Below the pieces are notes generated by a model. It saw only the letters and a list, made by a program, of their open reading frames with translations, ran no database searches and had not been told where the DNA came from. Position numbers and translations under genes: made by a program. This document shows positions 37,301-52,300 of a DNA stretch of 64,000 bases, piece by piece. Position 1 is the first letter of the stretch; each line of letters opens with the position of its first letter. This DNA is from Rhabdornis inornatus (lineage: Eukaryota > Chordata > Aves > Passeriformes > Rhabdornithidae). Location of the stretch: the NCBI GenBank assembly GCA_013397075.1, contig VWZS01002574.1:2108001-2172000 (forward strand), given 5' to 3'.

Positions 37301-40300
37301 AATATTAGAATGCAGATATTGTGGCAGTGCAGGCTGTTCCTGACTATTTCAAGCAAACTATTTCAAGCAAAATTTCGGTTTTCAAATTTATTAAGTTAAG
37401 TAAAAATTGAAGAATGAGGCAGCTTAGATGAAAAAAAGTTAGTTTGTAGCCAACAAAGGACATACCAGATTAAGTTTTCAAGTGGTTTGTTGAGGTGTTC
37501 AGATCACAGTGGAAAAGTCCTGTGAACTTTCAAGCAGAAAACAATCCTCTCAAAAGGCTGATGAGTCACCTTGTAGAATTTAATATAGCTGTTTGGCTAT
37601 GGTAACTGAAAAGACAATGGAAGAAATACTAAATTCTTTATGTTTTATAAAGTACCTTTTTTTTGAAGAAGGAGAGACAATGTGTAACAATGCTGGGAGA
37701 AGAGTTGGATGTGAAATAAAAGACTCCAATGTTGATATATAACCAAATTACCGAGAGAAATGATCTGAGGTTGCAGGAGTGAATGTTCATTGAACAGTGA
37801 ATAGCTGCATTGGGCTGGGATTTGGAGAGAAAAACAAAAACCAAAGAAAATAACAAGACAGCAGGAATCTTAGGCTGGAAAGTCTAGGGAAAAATCTTCA
37901 AAGCAGAAGTGAAGCTGCCAGTGTCAGGGATCCTTGCCCTGACTCTGAGAGGCTTCCCCCAAGCTGAGCACTCACTGATCAAAGAGCTGTGAGCAATCCC
38001 AGTGCCACCAGCTGGGAGGGAGGGGAGAATTGCCAGGGGTGTAAGCAAGAGGGACTCTGGGGCCTGGGCAAGGGTCAGAACGAGCTCACTGACTCCAAAC
38101 AAGAAAGTCAGATACCTGAAAAATGGACAAGGTTACAGCCTGCTTTGGGATAATTTTTGGTTTTCATTCGCCACGCTTCAATTCCGAGAGAGTTGGACAG
38201 GGACTTTTCACATGGGTGTGAAGTGATAGAACAAGTGGGATGGCTTCAGACTGACAAAGAGCAGATTTGGATTAGATGTCAGGAAGAAATTCTTCCCTGT
38301 TAGGAGGTGAGGCCCTGGCACAGGGTGCCCAGAGAAGCTGTGGCTGCCCCAACCCTGGAAGTGCCCAAGGCCAGGTTGGATGGAGCTTGGAGCAACCTGG
38401 GACAGTGGGAGGTGCCCATGGCAGGAGATGGAATGAGATGAGCTTTAAGGTCCCTTCCAACCCAAATCATTCTCTAATATTTAGAAAAGTTGGTTTCTGG
38501 AAGGGGAAGGGAAAGAGCAGTGTATAGGCTGAAGATCCTGCATGCAAGGGCTGGTCAAGCTCAGCATTGCAAGGCTCAAGTTTCAGAAACTGATTTTTTA
38601 AATGGATTTCCATAGATCCCTTCAATAGTTTTACACCCAGTTCTACAGGAATTATGGTGCGTTAAAAAGTAAGCATCAGTTGGAACAACAGAGGCCACAG
38701 CACCTTGTAAGTCTTTGTGGTTTAAATCCTGGCTTTAGTGGTCCTGTGGCCATCAGTCATAGGTTTGGGTGCCCTTTCTTCATCATGAGAAAATGCATTG
38801 AAACTCTTACAGGCTTAGGAATCTCGGGTCTTTTTTACACATTTTACAAAAGTTAGGCTGCAGCTGAGGTAGGAAATAGCATTGATGCAAGAATGGCAAG
38901 GCTGTGCTGAAGCCTCACAATGATATCTTAGATTCTATTATCCTGATGACCTAGAAAAGCCCTTGTGAAACAACCCATCCTGTCAAGTATCCTTGATTTT
39001 CAGGGACGTTTCTCATTTTGTGTCAATCATTCTCTTTGTCCCAGCTCCATCTGGCATCCATGGGCTGGGATTTACATGGCAGCAGATGATTAAAAGTAGC
39101 ATTCATGAGCTGTTTCCTAAAACACCCCTTTACCTGAGCCTTTAAACAAAGTGCTCGTAGCCCTGGTGCCTCATGTTCCAGCTTCACATCTCTTGTCTCT
39201 TCTCTGGTCTTGCTTTTTGTCCTGTGGCATCTCAGAGAATTCATCAAGAGGATTTCTGAAAGACAAACAAGCTGCAAAACTTTTCAAAACTCTGTGTTTT
39301 CTGAAAGAAATCAAAAGCCAGACTCTCAAGTTGAGACATGTTTTTTTGCTGTGTGTATTTTTAGTTGTAGGTACAAAATTTGAAGCTGCGTATATCTTTA
39401 TTTTACCACACTACTAAGGCACTGCTAAAAGAAAAAAAAAAGTTTTGATGTCTGTTTTTAAAAAAAACTCGCCAAAAATGGTGCTCTCTTGTATTTCATA
39501 TCATCAGGTGGCAGGCAAGTTAGTCAAAGACAGTGATCATGGAGATGTTTGATGATGAAAGACACTATTTTTATTTTGGTGATAGGCAAGCCAGGAAACA
39601 GCTTTTATGTCTGCATAAACATCAATTCTCTCTTTCTCCATATATATATATATAAACAAGGTTAAATTCCAAGCTCTGCATGAAGTTGCAGGATATCATA
39701 AGTTTTGCTATGCTTTTCCTTTGCTCTGTCTAAAGGAGCTGTGTTCATTTTGCTTCCATAATACCCTGCGGTGGTTTTTTTCCCTCTAATAGTTTTCCCC
39801 TTTTATTCTGTTCTCACAGCCTGCCCCAGCATCACCTCCACAGAAGGTTCCATAAGAGGTACAGTAGCAGATCCAAGCCCTGGTGCTGCTGGGCTGTGAC
39901 TGAAAACACTGCCTGGTCTTGATTTGGAGACATATGCAAGAGCTGAGTGTCTTGCTGAACAGAAAACTGAAATGAAAATGACTTGGAGCTTTAATGATGA
40001 GCTGGGTGAGAGAGATGAAGCTGCATGAGCCAGAGGAGATGTCAGAGGTGTCAGAGGAGAATCTCTGTAGCCCACACAAGGCAGGTCAGCCCAGGGTGTC
40101 TCCAGAAAATAGAGAGAAATGGAAAAGTTTGTATTTTAAAGTTTTTTTCCTATTTTTTTCCTGGCTCTTACACAGAAGGCATTTCAGAGTAGAAATCATT
40201 TTCTCTCCCTGCTAGCAATTACTGGACTGATTCCATGCCTTTTGAAGATAATACTTTGTGTGTAGTTGAAAGGAAGAAATTGTTGGAGTAACATCTTTCT

Positions 40301-43300
40301 CATTCGGGTTTTTTTCATTCTGAAGATTTGAAAACACAATTGTGGAAGTCTCCATCTTTTGTCCACTCTCCTCCAAGAGGAAGAGATTACAAAAAATGTG
40401 CACACAATCTTATTTTCCTTGGCTGCCATTTGAGGGGTACACTTGAGCTGATGCTGTGTCATTAAGGGAATTTTCTCTTGTCGCCTCCTCTGTGCTTATT
40501 CAACCTGCTCTTCAAACACACTTCTTTTACACTCCTGCCTAACCACTGATTTCTCTGTTTTCCTTTGTTGCAGGATTTGATATGATGGAAGTTTTTGGCC
40601 TGGTAGAGAAGGAATATTCCTCCATTAAAGGCGTAGCCATGGAGCCTTTTGTATTCAGTGGCTCCCGCACCTTCACCCTGTTCAGGGACATTCAGCTCAC
40701 CCAGAGGACCAGGTGGGAGCAGAGCTCTGGATGTTGCCATCCTCATCCTCAGTCTCGTGCCATGTGCACAGCAAGGGAAGGTCATTTTGGGGAGGAATGG
40801 TGCAGCCCCGCTGTCAGCTTCCCAATGAAATGATAAATATGCTGAGCTAAATCAAAACATTGGTAGATTGAAAAAATAGCCAGAGGGTTTTTACTTAATG
40901 TGTTCATTTAAAAAACTCTAATAAATTAAATAAATTATTTAAATTAAATTAAATTACTTATTTAATTTATTATTAAATAAACACATTATTTAATGATAAA
41001 TAAACAATATTTATTATTAAATAAATTATTATTAATTATTTATTAATAAATAAATAAATAATAAACTTTCCTCAAGGTGAGCTGTCATGTAGAAATTAAG
41101 GGGACACAATAATATTTATTATACATTTGTACGGCCAAAGATTTTCACAGTGCTGTTTTTGGTTTCTACAAAATCACTTTTTTTCCAGCTTTTTAGTTGC
41201 TGTGATGGACATGAGGATCATGTCACATATGGACACTGCAGCAGTCTTTAGGCATTCTGTCCACAGCCACCTACACTTCAGGGATGGCAGTTTGAGGTCA
41301 CATTTTCATCTTCAATCCCTTCTCCCAAATATCTCTGGTTTAGAGGGAGATCTTTGCTTTAGAAAATATCACTTGTAGCTGCTCTCTGCAGCCTGGGCTG
41401 CACTGATGACAGGGAACAGCCACTGGCTCTGGGTTGTGGCTTGACCCCATTCCATTGCATATGAAGCTTCCCCACAGGGTCCCAAGCAAGCCAGGCAGCT
41501 CCTGTGACCTCATTCCATTTTTGTGATTATGGATCAGGACTGATCTGACTTCTGACATTCACTGCTACTTTGTTTAAAGCCTAATTACTGAGCCACTGAC
41601 TCTGCTTAATCTTAGTTAAAGAAGCAAAGCTTCTTAGAGTAAACAGAGTGGGGGAGATTCAGAGAACCCTTTTGTCTAAATACTCAGGAAATGATGGGCA
41701 AATCCTTTTGTTCAGCTCTTATAGATGCCTTTCCAAGGACACCAGCCCTTCAGAAACTGAGAGAGAAAGAAAAAAACTTGTATTATTTATGAATTAGTCC
41801 TGAAAAGATGCCAGATGGGTTATGTTTATGCTGTGCCAATGTGTCCTGTTTCAGATTACAGGCGTGCTTCAGGCAAAACCAATTTGACCTTCCCTTATTG
41901 CCTTGTATCCTCTCACAGCTGCTGAGCCTAAATCCTGCAGCTGGGATGTGGGGACCCAGAGAGGGCTTTTCTGTGGGCTCAGTGCTTATCCCTGAAGGGC
42001 ATTTACACTGATTTAGGATAATAGAATCATTTAGGCTGGGAGATCACCGAGTCCAACCATTACCCTAATGCTGCCAGGTCTGCCACTAAACCACGGCCCT
42101 AAGCCAGGAGTTTTGTGCCAAGGTTTAAAGATTTACCCCATGATATATGGCAGCCATTCCTCCTTCTTAAAGAGGAGACCTGGGGGAGTGCTTTGGAACC
42201 TGGCAGGGATGTTCTGTAAGCCTCCCCTGAGCTCTCATCTCAAAAGCATTGAGGCTGCAGTGGCTGTGGCATTCCCTGAGCAGCTCTGGCAGTGATGCAT
42301 TGACACCAGCTGCTCCAACTGAGCATCCCCAAGGCATGAGGAGAGAACCCACGAGTGCTCATCACTCACCACAGCCTTCACCAGACCCAGGATTTTTCTG
42401 ACACATCACCACCTACTCCTGGGAGCTTTTCCAGCCCCCTTGCCCAGCAAACACTGGGATGAGGCTGCAGGATGTTGCCTGCTGGTTTAAATGTTTTTAA
42501 ACCCCTTGCTTTGTGTCATTGCAGTGATGTCCACCTGTTCTCTATCCCACCTGAGCACACCATCCTCATCCTCCTGCGCCTCCTGCCCGACACCCCCAAG
42601 GAGCCCTTTGCTGTGTGGCAGGTCACAGATGAGGACTTCCAGCCCCTCCTGGGTGTTAACCTGGACCGTAAGATTTCTTGCTAAACACATTAAATTCGTG
42701 TGTTTCCATACATCTTGCAAGCAGCAGAACTCACTTGGAATGTTTCAATGGTTTCCTCACTCATCAGCAGTTTCTTGGGAAGCTTTGTCATGGCTGCCAA
42801 CTTCATATTTAAAACACTGTCCAGGGCAACTGAAAGACATGTTTTCATTTTTATTCTACTTGTAGCTATTCTTTATTTTACATATTTTTCCCATTGTTTA
42901 GAAGTACTTCTTGATAACATAGGAAATCTTCCACATTAAGCCTAATTATTTACTATTGTATATATGTGTGAAATCAACTTCTAAGCTGTTATTTGTCCTA
43001 TTTTCCCTGCAGCCAGTAAGAAATCCTTGACTTATTTCAATCATGACTACAAGGCTGATTTACAGGAAGTCTCCTTTGACGAGCAGGAAGTGAAGAAGAT
43101 ATTCTATGGGAGTTTTCATAAGGTCCTTATCAAGAGAGGGAGAAATGTGGCTCATGATCTCACTCTGGTCAGGGACTGTTGCTCAAACTGAGGAGTGATC
43201 ATCCAAATGCTTTGCATCCTGATTGCCAGGGAAGCGGCCAACCTCTTTCATATGCTGAAATTCATAATTCTAAAGAGTTTAGGTGGATCTCGTGGTCAAA

Positions 43301-46300
43301 ATATGATTGCCACATATTGATTTTTCCCTTTTTCCCCCAGACTCCAAAAACTGAAGTGATTTTTAGGTCTTTATAATCAGGAAAATTTGAAAAATAATAT
43401 TTTTTTTAATAGAATTTAGATTTTTGGGAACCATTTAGTCCTGGATGAAAGGCAAAGAGAATCCAGCCTTATGAGAAAGCCACTTTATCACTCATAATGG
43501 AGTGGCATTTTTGTTTATCTATATCCTCATAGCAAAGGGGTTGCACCCAAATGAGCAACGAGCTCTTTCCGTGGGTATCTGTGGGCAGGTTCATTGCCCA
43601 GCTCCAGAAAGGCTTCTCCCAAGGACAGGTGAGGGGATCAGCAGGGGAAAGCACATACTAAAATTTACTCCTGAGCCCCCTCCATGCATTCAGTCATCAC
43701 AAACACCCCACCCGTGCCAGCAGCAGGCAGGGGACGGGACAGGAGGTGTTGCTGTCAATAGAAACCCCTTCATCCCACCACGGAGCTCCAACACGGCTTT
43801 TCCCACCTGCTGCCAGGTGCATGTGGCCGTGAGCCACTTCAAGGTCAAGCTCTATGTGGACTGTAAGAAAATAGCAGAGAAATCCATCAACACCCTCGGC
43901 AGCATCTCCACAGCCGGCTTCATCATGCTGGGAAAAGTGACCCGGACCAGGGGTCCTCGGAGCGGCTCCGTGCCGGTGAGTCCTGGGATGGGAAATGGAG
44001 CTGGCTGGGCTGGGGACACGGCAGCAGTGCCACATCACCCTGGTCTGAACCCTCCCAGCACTGCTGGGATGCACAGCATCCTGATCCCGCTGATCCCTGT
44101 GGGTTTAAGGAGCTTTCCCAGCACTGGGAGAGCGTTTTTGTCCTTCCTGCCTCGGTGTGGGGACTGTGATGGGGGTGGCAGCAGGAGTGTGTCCCAGAGG
44201 AGCCTTCTGCTGGCAGCATCCCCCAGGGCTGGGGAAGCACAGCTCCTGCACTGAGATGCTGAAGCAGACAGGAGAGATTGGGAATTGCTTCTCCAAGGAA
44301 ACTTGGGCACATCAGCCCACACAGAGCGATGTAGGGAAATGCTGGTGGCTGCAGGCAGCAGAGCTGAGTGTCCCTCAGTCTCCAGTGTGTTTGGATTTGT
44401 CTATCTGAATGCAAATAAGGAGAAAATAATCTCCAGTAGAGAGGCTCTTTATCAGCTGCTACTTGGGAAAAAATACCCAACCCAACGAGTGCTGGCCTGT
44501 GGGTATGTCCTCGCTGCTTCACACAGCTCTGCAGGGAGCTGCTCCCTGCAAAGGGACAGGAAAAGGGGACATGTGGACTCGGTGTCCCTGCCTGTGCACA
44601 GTCCTCAGGGCAAAAACACCCTTCTTCTGTCTGTCTGTTCCATTCTTACACCCCAAAGCAGGAGTGTTAATTATGTGCAGAATCAGTGGCAAGTTCATCA
44701 CTCACAAGGCTCTAGTGGAGCTGTAGGAAATCGTTCACCACTGACGTGAACATTTTGCTCCTTGGCTCTGCCTTTAGATCTAGAATTCCTGGGGAAATGG
44801 CTCATCAGGTGATTTATAATTCCCCTTGCCTCCAAGCAGCACTGTAAAAGCACTTTGTCCTATGTGCATCCCCAGTGCAAACTGAGAGACACAGGTCTGG
44901 GATACACCAGGAAAGAAGTGGAATTGCCTGTAAGAAATGGGGTCTGCTGTGTAACAAACCAGGAGACAGTGTGTTCAAACAGTATTCACTTGTTTCCTAA
45001 ATAAATTCTCTGGCAATTTGATCACGAGCCTGTGGCCATCAAGGCAGGGATCTGTGCTTTCCTTGTCCCTCTCAAATTCTCTCTCTAGCAGCTTAGTTAG
45101 ACAGGTCTGGCCAAATAATAAACGGCCTTGTGCCATCCCTACTCCCATTCCCTTTCAAGCACAGCCACGTTTCACATCTTCAACAGCTCTGCTGTCCTTG
45201 AGAAGACAGAGTGCCTCATTATTGGTTATCATGGAACCTTATTTAATTTAAGAAATCTTTAAATGCCACTTGATCTGCAGGGCTCATCTGTATCCGTATG
45301 CTGCCTGTCACCCTCCCTGGGCTGTACAGCTCGCTGCTTGTTAAATGCAGGGAGTAGGAAAAAAAAAAAAAAANNNNNNNNNNNNNNAAAAAAAAGATGA
45401 GAAATGGTGTCAAGCAAAAAAAAATTAATCTCTGCCTCATTATTTTGTTTGGCTTTGTGCAGTGTGTGCTTTTTTGTTAATCAGAATGGGAAGATGTGGC
45501 TGTTGTGAGGGAGGCAGTGAGAGACTGGTTGGGGTTTCTGGGGAGGGGATCCCATCTGCCCTGGGAAATGCTGCTGATGCTGCTGCCACATTTACCCTTC
45601 TCCCCATGCCCCCAAGGGCAGCAAATCAAAGTTTGCTTTCACATCTCGGTGGTGCTGAAGCCCAATTAGTTGAGAACCTGCTGCTATTGCAGGGCTGTGA
45701 GTAAACTGGAGATGTGATGTGAAGCTGCTTTGTTGACTTGCCTAGCCAGACAGAGAACTGAGGGCTTGTGGAACACTCAGTCTGGGGGTAGCTCTCATGT
45801 CGTGACTTTTTTGGGGCACAGTTATAATTGGGATCACACAGCAGAGTCCAGTCAAATCATCTCTGATTATTATTTTTATCACTTGAACTTTGTAAGATTT
45901 GGTGATGGGTGGTGGGAGCCAATGCTGCTTTCTTACCAAACTCTCTTTTTTCCCCCAGTTCCAGCTGCAGTCTCTGCAAATCTTGTGCAGCAGTGTGGGA
46001 GCAGAGCAGGACAAATGCTGTGATCTCCCTGCACTGGTGAGACAAGGGGCACTGCTCTGCTCATTGACAGAAGGCTGGGGAGGATGGGACAAGCCCGTGG
46101 CACTGAAGTGACACTGCAAATGATCTTGATGGACTTAAGAGGGAAAGCATTTTTTTCCTCTTGGGAATAACATCAGTGTGTTTCTTGGTGAAGTAAACAA
46201 AACTATGTTTGCTTCAAGAAGAATGAAAACTTCCAGTCCTGGTGCAGTGAATATTTTTCCTGTCACGACCTCATCCAGGAGCCCTGGCAGTCCTACAGCT

Positions 46301-49300
46301 TTGCTGCCATCTCAGCCCCCAGGCAGAACATCCCCCACTCTTCCTTCCTCTTCTCAACACAGAGAACTGCTATGTGGGGTGTATAAATATGTAGAAAGGA
46401 GAAAATTATCTTCCAATATGTGTTTTGCACATTGCAGGCAGGGCTGGTTCATAGGTTCTTTTTTTGGCTAAATTTGTTATTCAACAGAAAAAATAAAGCT
46501 CTCTCTTGCTCACAAAAATCTCTCAGTGGAGTAGAAAAAAAATTCTGCTTTTCTTCAAGTAAAAGACTGAATTTTGTAACACTGAGTGTTGTACTTGTGA
46601 TCCATCCTGCTCTTGCTGTGCAGCTGCTTATGACTGGTTTTGGCTTGATTTCATTTCAGAGGGATGAGGACACCTGCCCTACCTTGGCTCCTGCCTGTTC
46701 TTGCACTTCTGGGCGCCCAGGCTTGCCAGGACCCCCAGGGCCCCCTGTAAGTTCTCCCTCCCACCCAGGGGGTTGCTTGTGCTGCTGTTACTTCATTTGT
46801 TGTGGCATGTTGGGCACGTGGGTAACACCCCTGGGGCTCTGTGAGGCTTTAGAATCACAGAATTGTTCAGGTTGGAAAAGATCCTAAAGATCATTGAGTC
46901 CACCCATTAATCAGGGCTGCCAAGCCCAGCTCTAAGCCGTGTCCCCAAGAGCCACATCTCCACCTTCTAAATCCCTGCAGAAATGGTGACTCCACTCTTG
47001 CCCTGAGCAGCCTGTGCCAGGGCTTGGCAACCCTTTTGGTGAAGAAGTTTTATCCTCATCTCTAATCTAAACCTCCCCTGGTGCAACTTGAAGCCATTTC
47101 CTCTCATCCTAACTCCAGGAGCTTTTCCAGGGCAAGGCTGAGAGTTTCCCTTTGGATTTTGGATGGTGATGAAATGGGGAGATGGAGAGTTGGCAGTGCA
47201 ACAGCTGCAGCTGGGAACAGGCTGAGGCACCTCCTGGTTCCACATTAATCCTCTTAGGAGAGGAGGACAGGTCACCCTCAGTGTCTGCAGAGATTTCATG
47301 GATTGGAGGCTCTGAAACTCTCTGTAAATTTAAGGAAAAAACAACTCACCAAAAAAAATCTTCCTATCTGGATCCTATGTTAAATTGGAGTCTTGTGTCT
47401 GTGTGGGTGGACGGTGTAAAGAGAAAGGGGAGACTTTGCTATCCTGTCTGTCCCCAAAGCTCTCTTTCTGTTCTGTGAATGTCACTTGCAAGAAAAGACT
47501 GAAGAAATGAGGGGGAAGAGAAAACAGCCATTACATATGCAGTATGCTCAGGAAAAGGGGCATAAATTCTCATCTGTCCATTATGGATGCAGGAAAGCCA
47601 TCATGGGCTTAAATCCCAGGAGAAAACATTCCTGTTAGACACTAGGAAGCAGTTAAAAAAAAATTTCTTTTTGAAAATCTGGGGAAGAATATTTGATTTG
47701 CACAAGGCAGCTGAAACCTGACAGACAGCCTGTCCAGAGCACCTCAGTTCAACCACTCCAGGTGCTTTTCTTCTGGAAAATAACCATAATGGAAGCATTT
47801 GCCTCCTTTTTCAAGTGTAAAGGTCTCAGATCACCTCCTGCACTGCCCTGTGGTTTAGCTGTGAGCTCAGTTCCGTGCAAGGAGAGTGCCTCATTGCAGA
47901 GTAATTACTTGCTCATTCCGGTGGAAGTTTAATTAACAGCACACTCCACTGTCACAGTTTGCTCCAATATCCTAAGTGCATAATTACCAGCTTGCATTGC
48001 CCTGTGGTTTAAGCATCTCCATAGACAACTCCTTAAAGAGCAGGACTCTTTAAAGCATTAGAGGAAATGGGGTTTTGACACATAACCTTCTCCTCACACC
48101 ACTGAACCCTTGGTAATTTGCTGCAGTTACAACAGCACTCACTGCTATTTTTAAAACTCCAGTTAGCAAGATATGTCCCACCTTGTATTTATCACTGTCC
48201 TTAATAAGTGTGTCTGACTAGCTCCAGCTGGCTTCTGAAATGAATTTCTGGGCACTTCTGAAAACACCTTTCCCAAAGTTCCCTGCCTGTGCTTCTCAAT
48301 TCAAATCCACGGGGTTTTTTTGGATTCAAGAATAGCAATGTTCAGATTAAGATGTCAAAAATTCACACAAAATGAGTTTGTGCCAAGAGGTTGGTTTCTT
48401 CTCCCCACCCAGAGTTAGGCAGAGGCAGAGCTAAGCCAGGTCTCCCAGAGCCAGGTCTGTCCCTGATCTCAGCACATGGCACTTCTCTGGGGTGGAGAGT
48501 GTAAAACCCCAATGAGCTCCAAAGGAGTGTAGATGTGAGCACCCCTTTTCTTCCTTCTCAAGTGTGTTCCCATGTCCATGTGAGACATTGTCTCAGCATG
48601 GATCCACTCAGAGGGAGTTGGAGGGAGGTTAAAAAGGTTGAAACTTCATCTGTCTCTGCTGGGAATAAGTGCTGTGCTCCCAATGCTGGTCAAGGAGGGG
48701 CTGGGCTGTTACTTTCTTTTTCCCTTTCCAGCATTTCCTGGACAACTCAAATAGTTTTCTTCTTGTCTCTATTTGTTTCAAGCTCTGTGGGGCAGGAAGC
48801 ATCTTCCAGTGTGGGGCAGTGAAGTGCAGAGTTCTGTTCCCCAGACTCCTGGTTACAGAGCAATAAATGTGATGATGTTCTTTGTGTCCCACTGGCAGGG
48901 CAGCCCTGGGAGGAGAGGACCTCAGGGGGAGCAGGGGGAGCCAGGACCCAAGGTGAGTCCTTAGGCTGGAGTTTATCTCACTGCACCAAGCTGAGCCCAA
49001 ACAGAGTCTTAACAACACATCGAGGAGGATGGGATCACTTATTATTAATTAAATGCTCAGTTGGGCTTTGGAAATTGAGATGAGGAGCCTGATTGTGCTG
49101 AATTAATGCACAGTACATGGTCAGCAATGTCCTCTGAGAGCAGCTGTGCTGGACATGGTCAGGCTTTGTGCTGCCAAACCTCCTGACCAGACACACTGGT
49201 ACTGCCCTGGGGCAGAGCAGCATGAGGAGGGAGGCAGAGAGGGAACCACAGCCCTGGGGTGAGCATGAGGAATGGCTGGGTCTGAACCCCCCAGCCCTGG

Positions 49301-52300
49301 GGACTGTAGCAAACCCTGGTGCAAGTGTTAACAGCTCCATAGATCAGCACAGGGCAGACCCAGAGGAGACCAAGGTTCCCATTTTTCGGGATGCCATCTG
49401 GGAAAGGTTTGGGGGACGGAATGAGAATGGACACAGATCTCAGAAATGGGCTAAGGAATGTTTCCCTTTGCTCTCTGACCACCTTGAATAACAGGAATAA
49501 CTGCTTGGGAAGGTGAGCTTGCTCTGCAAAGCACTCTCTGCAGCTTTGCTGTCTGCTCTCATGAAAGATGGACCAAAACCTTGGACCTAAAATACAAAGG
49601 CAGCTGAGGTTACTGGAGATGCCCTCAGTGCCCAGTTTAACCTTGAATCCTGTAGATGGCTCATGCTGACCCAGGCTGTGCAGTGCAGCCCCTGAGGAGA
49701 GCAGGCACCGACCACTTCCTTCCCCTATGGTTGTTTCCTTGTCTTTGGTTTCAGGGTGAACCAGGCCCCCCTGGACAAGTAGGACCAGCGGGTCCCAGTG
49801 GCCAGCAAGGCTCTCCAGGCTCCCAAGGAATCACAGTGCAGGGCCCTGTGGTATGTGACCTCTTCCATTGCCTTTTTTTTGTTACCCTCTCTTCACTGTT
49901 CCCAGTTAGAGCCAGTCTCAGAAATGGGTGTCAATGCTGTGATTTATGTATTTACATCACCCCCACTAACAGCTCAACAGCTGCAGAGGGAGAGATGACA
50001 ATCACTGGGTTTTATACTGATGGGGCCCTGCACTTCATCATTCTGGCCAAAGCCTGCTTTTGTCCAGACTCTCCTTAATGGGATTTTATTGAAAGCAGCC
50101 CAGTGGGGTCCTTTCCAACTCAGGATATTCTATGAATATTCAGGCATTTCTCTTTCCAGTGATCATCATTGCTTGGCAGGGAGCAGTGGCAAGGGCTGCC
50201 ACATGTCTGGGATGGCAGGATCCCTGTGCACATGCTGTGGCTGTAAATTACCCTGGAACACTGCAGGGAGCAGGAGCAACCTGGGACATGGATGTGGAAC
50301 AGCAGGATGCTCTTTGCCTTAGAGGGTTCTGTCACACACCCAACTGTGTGCTTCTGTTTTAATCCAAGGGGCCACCAGGAATTAAAGGAGAGAAAGGAGA
50401 CACTGGAATCCCTGGCATGCAGGTAATGGTAAACACCACTCCTTGTACTTGTCCCAAAGATTTGCCCTTTTTTTCTGAGTAACTATTTTAGCAAGTCTGA
50501 AAAGTCGTTGCTTTTGTCTGCTTGGGAAGTGTGTGTCATTTGGAATGCCATCCCAAGGGAAACTGAGTCACTTGGTGTAAGAGAGAGAGACCTATCTGGA
50601 AGCTGGATATGATGGAATTAAAGCTGGGATAACACTCTTTGCTCTGTGTAATGAATAAGTCTCTTTCTTTGACCTTTCTCTTCTGTCCTCTGTTAGCAGA
50701 TGAATTAGGGCAATGATAATCAGATGCTGACTTTACCCAGCATTTCTGATTTGCAGGGCATTCCTGGTGTGCAGGGAGCTCCGGGCAGGGATGGACTTCA
50801 AGGTGCAAAGGTAAAACACCTCACTCCTGAGGTTTTATGCATGGGTGCCTAAGAATCTGCTAGGAGGGTCCCAGCAGAGACCCAAAACATCCCAATGCAC
50901 TCAGTGCAGAAGTGAATGGTCTTTTCACAAAGCCAGAGGGATTGGGGGGAAAAAATGGGATCGTTTAAGGTTTGCCAAATTTGAGCAGATACCGCCCTTC
51001 TTGCTGCTCAACAGATGCTTTTTTATCCATCTTTAGCAAGTTCCTGTTAAAAGCAGCACATGGAATAACATCTCACTGCTGATGAGGTGTCTTAGAATCC
51101 TCTTGTTAGTAAATGACTGGATTTGGCTTTGCAGGGAGTGAGGGGACTAGAAGGCACAGCTGGGCCTCCAGGACCTCCTGGACCAAGGGTGAGTACTCCC
51201 TGTGAGTGATACACTCTGAAATCTGCTCCTCAGCAGAGTTTTATGCTTTCCCCTGGAAGTGTCAGGGCAAACCCCCTTCCTGAGGTACCACAGGGAACAC
51301 CTGGCACATCGTGCAGGTGCCCCCTTTCCAGAGGAAACTTCATCCCAGCGAGGAGATTCTTATTTTGCTGTTTTCACTTTCCTGACACTACTGTTTTCTA
51401 ACTGTTGGTTGAGTTGGAGGTGATTTGGCTTGTTAGACTGAAATCAGCAGGAGCTGGAGGATGCAGGCAGTGTGAAAGGTTTCCTCCACATCACTGCCAG
51501 TACCTGCTGCCAGGGCTGGATTTAGATGGGTGTAGTTGCACTCAGTTGTGCCCAGGGTAGCAGAACTTTGAAATCTGTTGATTTACAGCTCCTAATTGGA
51601 AGGCACCACAGGAACACTTCATTTCACTTGGGAAATTGAACCAAATTTGGGTTTAGTTGATGGCTGGTGGACCTGATAAGTTACTGATTCTCACAGCTGA
51701 ATCTCAGGGCTAAGTCTCACTGCTGAATTATAAGGAATTTGGCAGTGCTTGTGCTAAGTTATTTATAGGAGCCAAGGTTGAATTAGGCTCATAACTTTGA
51801 CTTGTTCATCCTGGGAATATGTAGAGCTGGCAGGATTGAGCCTCAGCTTTTTAAATATGAGGAAAGCACTGTCACCTTCAGAACAGGCTCTGAAAGCTGT
51901 CCTGGTGTTGCCTTGAAAACTTTTCTCAGCTTCACTATTCAGAAAAGTTGCTAATATCTGCTGAGTTCCAATGTAATAGCTGAGAAATTCTAAAACAAAG
52001 TATTTCTGCTAGTTATTTTTGGCTGATTTTTTTCTTCCCTTTATGGCTCCAAAAGGCACAGATAGTTCACAAAGAAGAGATGACCACAGAAAGCACTTCC
52101 CACTCTCTGAGCTGCTGTTGATGTTGTAAGATATTAGAGGCCAGCATGGGTTTTAAAGGAAAAAGAAAACAACCGTATGGTATTGGGAGGCTGAAGAAGA
52201 GGGTTGTGCTCTAGGCTATGTCTAAATCTGAATATATAATGAAAGATCAAAAGCCTGTAGGGTATAAACTACACTACAGTTTGTTGGCAAAACTCAGCTT

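Noticed and set aside
43502..44254. A 250-codon open frame on the + strand
   Set aside because: Only 43817-43975 of it is real coding sequence (a TSPN exon); the flanks are intron that happens to stay open.
45360..45400. Possible processed retrocopy tail (poly-A with gap)
   Set aside because: No coding or retroposon sequence precedes the A run. It is a homopolymer around an assembly gap.
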